From assembly GCA_015063745.1 (NCBI GenBank), contig SVTO01000002.1, forward strand, positions 20,882 through 84,881: a DNA stretch of 64,000 bases. The letters run 5' to 3'. Within the stretch, counting starts at the first letter, position 1. The number at the start of each line of letters is the position of its first letter. The translations under genes and the position numbers were made by a program. The DNA is from Oscillospiraceae bacterium (GTDB taxonomy: Bacteria > Bacillota > Clostridia > Oscillospirales > CAG-272). The notes under the pieces are model-generated. The model worked only from the letters and a program-made list of their open reading frames with translations. It ran no database searches and had not been told where the DNA came from. Shown piece after piece: positions 26,294 through 34,715 of the stretch.

Positions 26294-26322
26294 ATTATAT
26301 TCGCTCTGCCTACGGTTGTCAA
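26294..26322 (-). promoter_or_regulatory. consensus sigma-A promoter of GH109-like paralogues 2-1
   Basis: Minus-strand TTGACA and TATAAT are separated by 17 bp. Confidence 0.8.
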
Positions 26323-26398
26323 GAGATTACATTTATATATTTTTAATAATTTTTCCGTCTTTTCCGTACGGTTTTCTTAACCCTTCCCGCCCCGGAAC

Positions 26399-26438
26399 AC
26401 AAAAAACCGCAGCAGACCTCTCCGCCGCGGCTTTTGTT
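26399..26438 (-). terminator. terminator of GH109-like paralogue 3
   Basis: On the minus strand AAGCCGCGGC pairs with GCTGCGGTTT and is followed by a T run, 10 bp after the stop codon. Confidence 0.75.
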
Positions 26439-26447
26439 TGTATTCGG

Positions 26448-27665
26448 TTATCTGTCCAGAGAATAGTATCCGGTATTCTTGTCCGTACGGCAGGTCCACT
26501 TGCCTCTGGTGAAGTCCGGGATATCCACGGGCATATTGCCGTTGGCGATGGAGATTTCGGACAGGGGGGTAATGGCCAGCCATGCTGCTGTGTCGTATGT
26601 ATCGATCGGCGGAACCACATTGTCTCTCAGAGAGGAGAAATATGCGTCGAATACCAGCCAGTCGATACCGCCGTGTCCTCTTCTGACACCTGCTTTGCGG
26701 TAGTCTCTCCAGATATAGTGTTCCCATTCTTCCCGGAAATCTTCCACGTTATTGAAGAAGGAATGGTCTTCCGTACCCTTGCCTTCGATGAATACGGCGT
26801 TTTCCACTTCGCCGAAGAAGCCCTTGGTGCCGCGTACGGTGAATCCGCGGGCGTAGTAGCGGGGGAGCGTGGTATCCAGGGTCAGGCAGATGGTCTGTCC
26901 GTGGGCGCAGAGGATGTTGGTCTTGATCACGTCACCCTGACGGAACTTATAGTCCTGCAGTTCGCGGGTGATGTTTTCATGGGTTCTTGCGTATTCGTTC
27001 AGCCCCCAGGCACCGGATGCCATGGAAGTCAGCTTGACCATACGGTTGCCGCGGTTGATGTCCAGAATTTTACAGATCGGGCCCAGTGCGTGGGTGGGGT
27101 AATTGTCGCAGCAGCGGTTCTGGTAGTTGCGCAGACGGTAGTGACGGATCTGATCCCCCAGGGCGATTTCTTCACGCAGGTCATGCTGATAGCCGCCTTC
27201 GCAATGTACGATTTCGCCGAACAGGCCTTCACGGACCATGCGCATAACCATCAGTTCATTGGCGCTGTAGCAGCAGTTTTCGATCATCATGCAGTGGATG
27301 CCGGTTTTTTCATGGGCTTCCACCAGTTTCCAGCAGTCGTCGATGGAATAAGCACCGCCGACTTCGATGCCGACCTGCTTGCCGCATTCCATGGCATATA
27401 CCGCTGCGGGAACATGGTTTTCCCATGCGGAGCTTACGATGACCACTTCCACGTCGGGAGAGTCAATCAGTTCTTTATAATCCAGAGTCCACTTGGGCGT
27501 ATTACCCTTCTTACTCTTGACCAGATTTACACCTGCCTGACAGCGGTCTTCATACAGGTCACAGACATAGGTTACGCAGATGTCCTCTCTTTCCGTAAAA
27601 ATATTCTCCATCTGGTGCATTCCGCGTCCGCCCAGACCAATCAGACCTACCTTGAATTCAGCCAT
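26448..27665 (-). CDS. GH109-like NAD-dependent glycosidase, paralogue 3
   Basis: The 405-aa protein carries the same features as its neighbours: GLIGLGGRG, EVGGAYSIDDCW, IENCCYSANELM (Ile for the Leu seen in the others), GGYQHDLREE, YPTHALGP, ILDINRGNRM and PDFTRGKW. The ribosome binding site is GGAGG and the start is MAEFKVG. It has its own consensus promoter (27747) and its own terminator, so it can be regulated separately. Island B lies immediately upstream of this promoter. Confidence 0.85.
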   Translation of the reverse strand: MAEFKVGLIGLGGRGMHQMENIFTEREDICVTYVCDLYEDRCQAGVNLVKSKKGNTPKWTLDYKELIDSPDVEVVIVSSAWENHVPAAVYAMECGKQVGIEVGGAYSIDDCWKLVEAHEKTGIHCMMIENCCYSANELMVMRMVREGLFGEIVHCEGGYQHDLREEIALGDQIRHYRLRNYQNRCCDNYPTHALGPICKILDINRGNRMVKLTSMASGAWGLNEYARTHENITRELQDYKFRQGDVIKTNILCAHGQTICLTLDTTLPRYYARGFTVRGTKGFFGEVENAVFIEGKGTEDHSFFNNVEDFREEWEHYIWRDYRKAGVRRGHGGIDWLVFDAYFSSLRDNVVPPIDTYDTAAWLAITPLSEISIANGNMPVDIPDFTRGKWTCRTDKNTGYYSLDR

Positions 27666-27746
27666 TTTTTCCTCCGTTTATACTTATTGTCATTATCTTA
27701 TTCTGAATATTTGCAGCTGTGAAAACGTACATATATTATTTAATAT

Positions 27747-27775
27747 ATTATAAACCTTTTCCCTGTATTTGTCAA
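27747..27775 (-). promoter_or_regulatory. consensus sigma-A promoter of GH109-like paralogue 3
   Basis: Minus-strand TTGACA and TATAAT are separated by 17 bp. The -35 box is only about 8 bp from the left end of island B. Confidence 0.8.
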
Positions 27776-27911
27776 TGGTTCACCCGGGAGTTCCCTTTTA
27801 CCCTTTATGCTGATAGAAAAAACTTCGTCGATTTTACCAAAGAGCGTTCACATTTCGGCGGCCAAAGCTGTATCCACACTCGGCTTTGTTCCTATACCTT
27901 GAAATATTCAT

Positions 27912-27933
27912 AAATCTATTGTACAATAGATTT
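27912..27933. promoter_or_regulatory. perfect 22-bp palindrome, probable operator (island B)
   Basis: A perfect inverted repeat is centred on TTGTACAA, with outer arms AAATCT/AGATTT. It lies about 200 bp upstream of the small membrane protein and TetR genes and at the same position as the imperfect palindrome of island A, which makes it a candidate binding site for the island TetR protein. Confidence 0.5.
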
Positions 27934-28137
27934 AGATGGAACTTTATGGAGAATTTCACGTTCAAATATACAGGCACAATAGAAAACGGTATATTTATGG
28001 TATAATAGAACTGTGTAAGAGTTCTATAAAATTGAAGTTATCTTATTGAAACCAACAAATTCCAAATATTATGTTGTTCAATTCCTCTTTTTTGAGTGGT
28101 AAAATATAGCTGTAAAATCAAGAAGGAGGTTTTTCAT

Positions 28138-28479
28138 ATGAACACAGACAAAATTTTAGCAGAATCAATCGCAAAGGACTATGCACCGAAGGAAAATTCC
28201 AAGATCGCTGCTCTGAAAAAACTGGACAACCGTGCAAAACTCCCTGCCACTATTTTCACCTACTCTTGGGGGATTGTATTTGCACTTGTTTTTGGCACAG
28301 GGATGTCCTTGGCAATGCAAGTGATCGGAAACAGCATGGTGCTTGGTATCGCTGTCGGTATTGTGGGCCTTATTGGTTGCAGTGTGAATTATCCGATTTA
28401 TAAGAGATTGCTTGAAAAGGGCAAGTCAAAATATGCCTATGAAATCGTGCAGCTCGCCCGTGAAATCGCAGAAAAATAA
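28138..28479 (+). CDS. small two-helix membrane protein of island B
   Basis: The 113-aa product has a polar, Lys-rich N-terminal third (ILAESIAKDYAPKENSKIAALKKLD), two membrane helices (residues about 42-62 and 68-88) and a charged C-terminal helix. AAGGAGG lies about 9 bp before the ATG. Similar Clostridia proteins beside TetR regulators are sometimes labelled dihydropteridine reductase, a label I cannot support from the sequence. It is followed 24 bp later by the TetR gene and is probably controlled by it. Confidence 0.75.
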   Translation: MNTDKILAESIAKDYAPKENSKIAALKKLDNRAKLPATIFTYSWGIVFALVFGTGMSLAMQVIGNSMVLGIAVGIVGLIGCSVNYPIYKRLLEKGKSKYAYEIVQLAREIAEK

Positions 28480-28503
28480 TCAAAACCTCCAAGGAGTGGT
28501 AAT

Positions 28504-29100
28504 ATGAACAAATCCGAAAGCAAATATTTTAATACTGCCACGAAACTGGACCTTGCATTGATTTCCTTGCTGAAAAAGAAACCGTTGGAATATATTACGG
28601 TCCGCGAGATTTGCGAAACGGCAGGGGTAAATCGCTCCACCTTTTACTTGCATTATGAAACGATCGGCGATTTGCTAAATGAAACAACACGATACTTGTT
28701 AGATGGGTTTTTGTCATATTTTTCAACCGACACACAGTCAGTAGCTCTCAATCTTATGGACTGCGAACTGAATGAATTGGTGTTTATTTGCGATAAGTAT
28801 CTAACACCGTATCTCACCTATATCAAAGATCACAAAGAGGTATTTCAGGTTGCATTGGCACAAAATAAAATTTTGGGATTTGAAGATGTGTATAAGCGAA
28901 TGTTTGAAAACATATTCAATCCGATTCTGGCGAGATTTCACTATCCGGCAGACATCAGACAATATGTGATGATGTACTATCTCAATGGTATCAACGCCAT
29001 CATCGTTGAATGGTTGAAAAATAGTTGTGACAAGTCAACTGATGAAATATCCAAGATAATCGCCGTCTGTATTTACGGGAAAGATAATGCAAATGGATAG
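28504..29100 (+). CDS. TetR/AcrR family transcriptional regulator
   Basis: The 198-aa protein has an N-terminal helix-turn-helix (residues about 10-60; ITVREICETAGVNRSTFYLHYETIGDLL is the classic TetR core), followed by an all-helical ligand and dimer domain of the TetR_C_7/8 kind common in Firmicutes. It likely represses its own operon in island B through the palindrome at 27912. The coding sequence overlaps the next gene by 14 bp, implying translational coupling. Codon use is AT-rich. Confidence 0.88.
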   Translation: MNKSESKYFNTATKLDLALISLLKKKPLEYITVREICETAGVNRSTFYLHYETIGDLLNETTRYLLDGFLSYFSTDTQSVALNLMDCELNELVFICDKYLTPYLTYIKDHKEVFQVALAQNKILGFEDVYKRMFENIFNPILARFHYPADIRQYVMMYYLNGINAIIVEWLKNSCDKSTDEISKIIAVCIYGKDNANG

Positions 29101-29671
29101 GACACGAAAAATCCCCCTTGTCAGTTTGTTATTCAACATGGTATATAGCACCTATCACATTATTTTTGGCATAGCAACACGCTCGTGGTGGTTTTTTACA
29201 ATCGGTATTTACTATGCAATATTGAGTATTGTTCGCTTTGTGGTTCTTGGGCACAAAGGCAAGAAACACTTTGTCATTCGGTTTACCGGAATCATGTTGA
29301 TGGTGCTATCCATATCGCTCATTGGAACAGTAATCCTTGCTTTTGTAAAAGATAGAGGTACCGAATTTCCTTTGATTGTTATGCTTGCGATTGCGGTATA
29401 TGCCTTTACCAAAATCACCCTTGCAACAATAAAATGGATAAAGGCACAAAAAAGCAAATCGGCAAAATTGATAACATTACGAAACATATCATTTGCCGAT
29501 GCATTTGTTTCTATATTTTCTTTGCAAAGGTCAATGCTTGTGTCCTTTGAGGGAATGTCGGAAATAGAAATCCGGATTATGAATGTCGCAACCGGTTCTG
29601 CGGTGTGTATCATCGTTTTTTTGCTCGGACTGAATCTTATGCAGCAAAAAAGTCTAATAAAGAGAAAATAG
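29087..29671 (+). CDS. integral membrane protein of island B
   Basis: The 194-aa protein has four to five hydrophobic segments (residues about 10-33, 37-53, 66-88, 97-113 and 167-186). No catalytic motif is visible. The start overlaps the TetR gene; Met1 and Met3 are both possible. Its context (small membrane protein, TetR regulator, membrane protein) resembles a regulated export or stress cassette carried as cargo. I do not recognise the family. Confidence 0.7.
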   Translation: MQMDRTRKIPLVSLLFNMVYSTYHIIFGIATRSWWFFTIGIYYAILSIVRFVVLGHKGKKHFVIRFTGIMLMVLSISLIGTVILAFVKDRGTEFPLIVMLAIAVYAFTKITLATIKWIKAQKSKSAKLITLRNISFADAFVSIFSLQRSMLVSFEGMSEIEIRIMNVATGSAVCIIVFLLGLNLMQQKSLIKRK

Positions 29672-29701
29672 TAGAGAAAAATTCCAATACGTCGAATAGT
29701 T

Positions 29702-29735
29702 AAGGAGCAGAGGTTTTAGACCTTTGCTCCTGTTG
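29702..29735 (+). terminator. terminator of the island B cargo operon
   Basis: AGGAGCAGAGGT pairs with ACCTTTGCTCCT around TTTAG, followed by a short T-rich tract. Confidence 0.6.
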
Positions 29736-29885
29736 TTATGCTCTATAATCGCCCTGTGGATCATTTATGGGATTTTGGATTCATTCGTTTCCGTCAAATC
29801 GACGAAGGGTTTGATGGATAAGCCTATATCAGCACAAAAGTAAAAGGGAGCCCGGGGTACATATCTTTCACGGAAATCCGAGAAC

Positions 29886-29925
29886 AAAAAAGGACTGCCG
29901 CAGATCGGGTTTGCAGCAGTCCCTT
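29886..29925 (-). terminator. terminator of GH109-like paralogue 4
   Basis: On the minus strand GGGACTGCTGCA pairs with TGCGGCAGTCC and runs into TTTTTT. Confidence 0.8.
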
Positions 29926-29956
29926 CAGGTATATTTATTTCTGTGTTTGTTCCGGA

Positions 29957-31177
29957 TTACTTATCCAGCGCGTAGAAGCCGGTGTTCTTGTCGGTACGGT
30001 GTGTCCACATACCTCTGGTGAAGTCGGGAACATCTACAGGCATACTGCCGTTGGCGATGGAGATTTCGGACAGGGGTGCGATGGACATCCATGCAGCGGT
30101 ATCGTAGGTGTCGATCGGAGGTACCATGTTGTCGCGGAGGGAGGTGAAGTAAGCGTCGAATACGAGCCAGTCCATACCGCCGTGACCGCCATGTACGCCT
30201 TCTTCATAGAAGCGGCGCCAGATCGGATGCTGCCATTCGTCCCAGAACTTGTCGATGTTGTTGAAGTCGGAGTGATCCCATTCACTGCCCTTGCCGTCGA
30301 TGTATACCATGTTTTCCACTTCGCTGATGAAGCCCTTGGTACCGCGTACGGTAAAGCCGCGGGAGTAGTAACGGGGCAGAGTGGTGTCCAGCGTCAGAGT
30401 GATGGTCTGACCCTTGGCGCACTGGATGATGGTCTTTACGATATCACCCTGCTTAAATGGGTAGCTCTGCAGTGCTTCGGGTACATTGCTGTGGTTCTTG
30501 GCATATTCGTTCAGACCCATTGCGCAGGATGCCATGGAAACCAGCTTGGTCATACGGTTGCCGCGGTTGATGTCCAGAATCTTGGCGATCGGGCCGATTT
30601 CGTGGGTGGGGTAGTTTTCGCAGCAGCGGTTCTGATAATTGCGCAGACGGTAATGACGCTTTTCTTCACCGGTAGCGATTTCTTCGCGCAGGTCATGCTG
30701 ATAACCGCCTTCGCAGTGTACGATATCACCGAACAGACCGGCTCTTACCATCTGCAGAGCCATCAGTTCCTTGGTGTCGTAGCAGCAGTTTTCCAGCATC
30801 ATGCAATGGATACCGGTCTTTTCGTAGGTGCGAACCAGCTTCCAGCAGTCATCCAGGGAGTAAGCGCCGCCTACTTCGGTAGCAACCTGCTTGCCGCATT
30901 CCATAGCATGAACCACTGCAGGAACATGATTTTCCCATGCGGAGCTTACGATAACTACTTCTACTTCATCGGATTCGATCAGTTCCTTGTAGTTCTGAGT
31001 CCACTTGGGGGTGTTGCCCTTCTTTTTCTGTACGGTTTCCACACCGCGGAGACAACGATCTTCATACAGGTCACATACGTAGGTTACGCATACGTCATCT
31101 CTTTGACATAGAATACCGCTTAGATGTTCACGGCCACGTCCTCCGAGACCAATAATACCAACTTTGAATTCTGCCAT
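29957..31177 (-). CDS. GH109-like NAD-dependent glycosidase, paralogue 4
   Basis: The 406-aa protein has GIIGLGGRG, EVGGAYSLDDCW, LENCCYDTKEL, GGYQHDLREE, YPTHEIGP and PDFTRGMW, with the usual pattern but SMASCAMGLNEY where the others read SMASGAWGLNEY. The ATG at 31177 is chosen for its GGAGGA site and alignment with the paralogues; an outer in-frame start lies 36 bp upstream. It is a stand-alone unit with its own promoter and terminator, on the far side of island B from paralogue 3. Confidence 0.85.
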   Translation of the reverse strand: MAEFKVGIIGLGGRGREHLSGILCQRDDVCVTYVCDLYEDRCLRGVETVQKKKGNTPKWTQNYKELIESDEVEVVIVSSAWENHVPAVVHAMECGKQVATEVGGAYSLDDCWKLVRTYEKTGIHCMMLENCCYDTKELMALQMVRAGLFGDIVHCEGGYQHDLREEIATGEEKRHYRLRNYQNRCCENYPTHEIGPIAKILDINRGNRMTKLVSMASCAMGLNEYAKNHSNVPEALQSYPFKQGDIVKTIIQCAKGQTITLTLDTTLPRYYSRGFTVRGTKGFISEVENMVYIDGKGSEWDHSDFNNIDKFWDEWQHPIWRRFYEEGVHGGHGGMDWLVFDAYFTSLRDNMVPPIDTYDTAAWMSIAPLSEISIANGSMPVDVPDFTRGMWTHRTDKNTGFYALDK

Positions 31178-31246
31178 TTTATCCTCCAGATATGTAATGT
31201 TATATCGAATCATTGTTCAATTCAATCATGAACCAATCATATATAC

Positions 31247-31275
31247 ATTATAATATATATTTCATCTTCTGTCAA
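31247..31275 (-). promoter_or_regulatory. consensus sigma-A promoter of GH109-like paralogue 4
   Basis: Minus-strand TTGACA and TATAAT are separated by 17 bp. Confidence 0.8.
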
Positions 31276-31337
31276 GAAGCCAGCGACAATTTTGGCTTTT
31301 TCTGTATACGAATCCGCAAAAAAACAGCAGGACACAA

Positions 31338-31371
31338 AAAACCGTGATAGTTTCCCATCACGGTTTTTGTA
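31338..31371 (-). terminator. terminator of the MBL-fold lipoprotein gene
   Basis: AAAACCGTGAT pairs with ATCACGGTTTT with a short loop, about 80 bp after the stop codon. Confidence 0.75.
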
Positions 31372-31446
31372 AATTTGCAAAAGTTGTACCTGCATTTGAT
31401 AGATAACACGAGCAATAAGTCGGGCTGCCAATACACTGCTGTTACA

Positions 31447-33237
31447 TCAATCATAGACCGGTTTATAAACCACAGGACTGCGGTAGAAGACCTGCAGTTC
31501 GCCGTCAACAACCTGCACACCCACCGTTTCTTCTCCGGCATAATACAATTCTTCAAAATTCTCCGTTAAAGAATTATAGATAGATGTCAGCTGCGGCTGC
31601 GTTGTCATTCTGCTGTAAGCCTGAGGAACCAGACCGATTTTTGCATCGGCAGCTTCATATAAATTCCGGATTTGATTGTATCCGTGATGGGCAATCTGTA
31701 CGATATCGGATTTCAGAACCTCTGTCGGATAATATTTCAGCAATGTATCAGCACCGTATTTGTCCAGATCCCCAAGAACCAAAAAGGATTTGTCGTCAAA
31801 ATGGATTTTAATGACCGTACCGCTGTCGTTGACTTCTTCGCTGGCAGGGAGCATGGTGGAGGCATCATACCAGTCTTCCTGTGCATACAGTACTTCCATT
31901 TTCAGATTACCCAGCTGAATGGTTTCGCCGGTGTGAGGTTTGTGATACAGTGCATCCGGATGATATTTGTTAAAACCATCATTGCTTACATCTGTGCCCT
32001 CACCGTCGTAAAGATTATACATAACCCGCTCCAGTGTAAAGAGATCCGGATTTTCGTAGAAGTACGTGCGGAAAGAGGAATAGTGGTCGGCATGGCAATG
32101 GGTGATGAACCAACAGGCAATCCGGATCTTTTCGTTTTCCGGTGTGCCGGTTACTTCACGGGCAATACGAAGGAATTCATCGAAATCCACCTGTGAAGGG
32201 GTGGTGTCATTCTGTTTTCCGCGGGAACCGCCATCGATGAGAAGGAGACTGTTGTCGGCAAGTTTGATAAAGAGGAACTGACCGTTGTTTTTGTAGTTTT
32301 CCGTGTAATCCAGTTCAGCTTGGAGCATTCTTAAACCGAACAGGAACACATCCGTGGTTTCACCTTCCTTAGGTTCGTATGTATAACCGAATTTTTCAAT
32401 CGGTACACTCTTACCCTTTTCGCGAATGATACGTACCTCATTGGTTGCAGCAGTATAATAGGCATACAGGGAAATTTCTTCTTTGTCACACTGGTATGCG
32501 GTAATGCCGTTTGTATCGCTTCTCTGCAGAAGTGTATAACCATCGTCAGCCAGCATTTGGATATACGCAGCAAATTCCTCAGCATTGGTGTCGCTGATGC
32601 CAACAAACAAAGAGGGATTCTCCTTGGCCCATCCTAAGGATTGCGTTGCGGTAACTCCACAATAGGAACCGCCCTCGTAATAAGGAATATCCTCATGAGG
32701 CCATGCATCTTTTGCCGAGTAGATCAGATCAAGATCGGCAGGTATTGTAATTCTGCCGTTTTCATCCACGGTAACTACATGCAAAAAGGCTTCTGCGGCT
32801 GCTTGGAGCTGTGAATCTGCGCAAGCTGCGATAACAATACGATTCCCTTCACAAGTAATGCGGTAGAGATTCTCCCCAAGGGAAGCGGTAATCTCAGAAG
32901 ATGCGGTACGGTTGGTATTTCCAATCAGAATTTCAGTCGCATCCGCAGGAAGAGAAGACACATCTTCCGTCCAGTCATCGGTAAAAGGCAGTTCACAACC
33001 AAAGGAATTCGCAAACGTCTTCCACACCAAAGATGCCGCATCGGAGACAACATCACTCCCTTTTGCCGGCCTTACAAGGGTATAAAGCGGTTCGCCATTT
33101 TCGAACAAACAAATCTCCTGAGAATTTTGTACAAGCGTTTCCTGATTTTCGGTTTCAGGGGGAAGTTCTGTATTACTACAGCCACAAAGAATCAGTCCGG
33201 CAGCAAGAAACAATAATAAGAGTTGGTTTTTCATCAC
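31447..33237 (-). CDS. lipoprotein with metallo-beta-lactamase-fold domain
   Basis: The 596-aa protein has a lipoprotein signal (lipobox LCGC, Cys20). Residues about 40-175 form a small domain with ILIGNTNR, an element also found at the N-terminus of some secreted glycan-active proteins. From about residue 290 comes a metallo-beta-lactamase fold with THCHADH (His380, His382, Asp384, His385), LVLGDLD and IAHHGYNQ, closest in style to ComEC/competence-type MBL domains. It may hydrolyse a phosphodiester or phosphorylated glycan outside the membrane. It lies 58 bp downstream of GH109-like paralogue 5 with no terminator between, so the two are co-transcribed. Confidence 0.8.
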   Translation of the reverse strand: MMKNQLLLLFLAAGLILCGCSNTELPPETENQETLVQNSQEICLFENGEPLYTLVRPAKGSDVVSDAASLVWKTFANSFGCELPFTDDWTEDVSSLPADATEILIGNTNRTASSEITASLGENLYRITCEGNRIVIAACADSQLQAAAEAFLHVVTVDENGRITIPADLDLIYSAKDAWPHEDIPYYEGGSYCGVTATQSLGWAKENPSLFVGISDTNAEEFAAYIQMLADDGYTLLQRSDTNGITAYQCDKEEISLYAYYTAATNEVRIIREKGKSVPIEKFGYTYEPKEGETTDVFLFGLRMLQAELDYTENYKNNGQFLFIKLADNSLLLIDGGSRGKQNDTTPSQVDFDEFLRIAREVTGTPENEKIRIACWFITHCHADHYSSFRTYFYENPDLFTLERVMYNLYDGEGTDVSNDGFNKYHPDALYHKPHTGETIQLGNLKMEVLYAQEDWYDASTMLPASEEVNDSGTVIKIHFDDKSFLVLGDLDKYGADTLLKYYPTEVLKSDIVQIAHHGYNQIRNLYEAADAKIGLVPQAYSRMTTQPQLTSIYNSLTENFEELYYAGEETVGVQVVDGELQVFYRSPVVYKPVYD

Positions 33238-33294
33238 AATTTTCTCCTTAAAATCGTGCCATACTGTTACGCTGATATTGGCGTATTATTAAAA

Positions 33295-34539
33295 TTATTT
33301 ATCCAGACTGTAGAAACCGGTATTCTTGTCAGTACGGTGTGTCCACATACCTCTGGTAAAGTCCGGAATGTCCACGGGCATACTGCCGTTGGCGATGGAG
33401 ATTTCGGACAGAGGAGAAATAGACATCCATGCTGCTGTATCGTATGTATCGATCGGGGGAACATCGTTATCGTGCAGAGAGGTGAAGAAAGCATCCAGTA
33501 CCAGCCAGTCAATGCTCCAGTGCATATTGAACTGACATTCATCATCATAGCGGAATCCCGGTGCATTTTTATTAAGGAATGCATCAAAAATCGGGTGTCT
33601 CCATTCTTCACGGTATGCTTCAAAGGAATCGTATTTGCCGCCTCTGTTAGGTCTGTTGTCGAAACACAGTCTATTGGAATTTTCTTCAAACATACCATCG
33701 GTACCGCGGATAGTAAGATTACGGGTATAATGGCCGATCAGGGAGGTATCTAAGGTCAAACAAATGGTTTCTCCATGGGCACACTGGATCATGGTCTTGA
33801 CAATGTCTCCCTGTTTGAAAGGATAAGTCTGCAGTTCAGCAGGGATATTGTCATGCTTTTTTGCATAGTCGTTGAGACCCCATGCACCGGATGCCATGGA
33901 AGTCAGTTTCACCATACGGTTACCGCGGTTAATGTCCATCATCTTGGCAATCGGACCAAGGGCATGCGTGGGGTAATTGTCACAGTTGCGGTTCTGGTAG
34001 TTGCGCAGACGGTAATGACGGCGTTCTTCCCCTTCGCAGATCTCATCACGCAGATCGTGCTGATATCCGCCTTCGCAGTGTACAATCTTACCAAACATAC
34101 CTTCTCTAACCATACGCAGCAGTGCCAGCTCTCTGTCCTCATAACAGCAGTTTTCCAGCATCATGCAGTGGATACCGGTCTTTTCGTAGGTATTGACCAG
34201 CTTCCAACAATCGTCCAGACTATATGCACCGCCTACTTCAAAAGCAACAGGCTTGCCACATTCCATGGAATAAACAGCTGCGGGAACATGATTATCCCAC
34301 GAAGAAGCGATAATAACTACTTCTACATCGGGCGATTCAATCAGCTCTCTGTAATCCTTTGTCCACTTGGGAGTATTACCGTTCTTTCTCTGGATATCTT
34401 CCACAGCCCAAAGACAACGGTCTTCATAGAGGTCACATACATAGGTGACAACAGCATCATCTCTCCAACATAACGTACCGGCTGCGTAGCAAATACCGCG
34501 TGCGCCAACGCCGATTACACCAACTTTTATCTGATCCAT
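33295..34539 (-). CDS. GH109-like NAD-dependent glycosidase, paralogue 5
   Basis: The 414-aa protein has GVIGVGARG, FEVGGAYSLDDCW, LENCCYEDRELA, GGYQHDLRDE, YPTHALGP, MMDINRGNRM and PDFTRGMW. Together with paralogue 6 it forms a subgroup with the start MDQIKVGVIGVGARGICYAAG and an insertion near residues 285-340 with an altered loop (KNAPGFRYDDECQFNMHWSI). That loop lies where family members shape the sugar site, so the substrate may differ. It is the first gene of a unit with the MBL lipoprotein. Confidence 0.85.
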   Translation of the reverse strand: MDQIKVGVIGVGARGICYAAGTLCWRDDAVVTYVCDLYEDRCLWAVEDIQRKNGNTPKWTKDYRELIESPDVEVVIIASSWDNHVPAAVYSMECGKPVAFEVGGAYSLDDCWKLVNTYEKTGIHCMMLENCCYEDRELALLRMVREGMFGKIVHCEGGYQHDLRDEICEGEERRHYRLRNYQNRNCDNYPTHALGPIAKMMDINRGNRMVKLTSMASGAWGLNDYAKKHDNIPAELQTYPFKQGDIVKTMIQCAHGETICLTLDTSLIGHYTRNLTIRGTDGMFEENSNRLCFDNRPNRGGKYDSFEAYREEWRHPIFDAFLNKNAPGFRYDDECQFNMHWSIDWLVLDAFFTSLHDNDVPPIDTYDTAAWMSISPLSEISIANGSMPVDIPDFTRGMWTHRTDKNTGFYSLDK

Positions 34540-34600
34540 AATTTCCCTCCGAAATATTTTTTGTTTTCCGTCTATCAGATAACAGGACGAATTTATTTAT

Positions 34601-34629
34601 ATTATAGTACATCCCTCACACATTGTCAA
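34601..34629 (-). promoter_or_regulatory. consensus sigma-A promoter of paralogue 5 and the MBL lipoprotein
   Basis: Minus-strand TTGACA and TATAAT are separated by 17 bp. Confidence 0.8.
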
Positions 34630-34674
34630 GAAATAACGTCATAAAAACTTTTTGGAAGCAGATGTTGTCTGCAA

Positions 34675-34706
34675 AAAACGTGACGGTTTTTCCATCACGT
34701 TTTTTT
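34675..34706 (-). terminator. terminator of GH109-like paralogue 6
   Basis: AAACGTGATGG pairs with CCGTCACGTTT and is followed by T residues. Confidence 0.75.
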
Positions 34707-34715
34707 GAGATATCA

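Larger units (their letters stand above)
27783..29856 (+). mobile_element. AT-rich island B with terminal inverted repeats and cargo genes
   Basis: Both ends carry the same blocks in inverted order: CCCGGG, TCCCTTTTAC, TGCTGATA and CTTCGTCGATTT on the left (27783-27834), and AAATCGACGAAG, TATCAGCA, GTAAAAGGGA and CCCGGG on the right (29795-29856). The right end also holds the hairpin CCGTCAAA/TTTGATGG. Island A at 8833-10316 shares these ends and an inner block (CTCGGCTTTGTTCCTATACC, 27878-27897). Cargo is a small membrane protein, a TetR regulator and a second membrane protein. There is no transposase. The 27838-28137 leader region holds a palindrome and an extended -10 promoter (TATGGTATAAT ending at 28006) but no gene. 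Confidence 0.65.

Noticed and set aside
28138-29671. Island B genes as a toxin-antitoxin or phage-defence module
   Set aside because: The TetR regulator and the membrane proteins have no toxin, nuclease or sensor motif.
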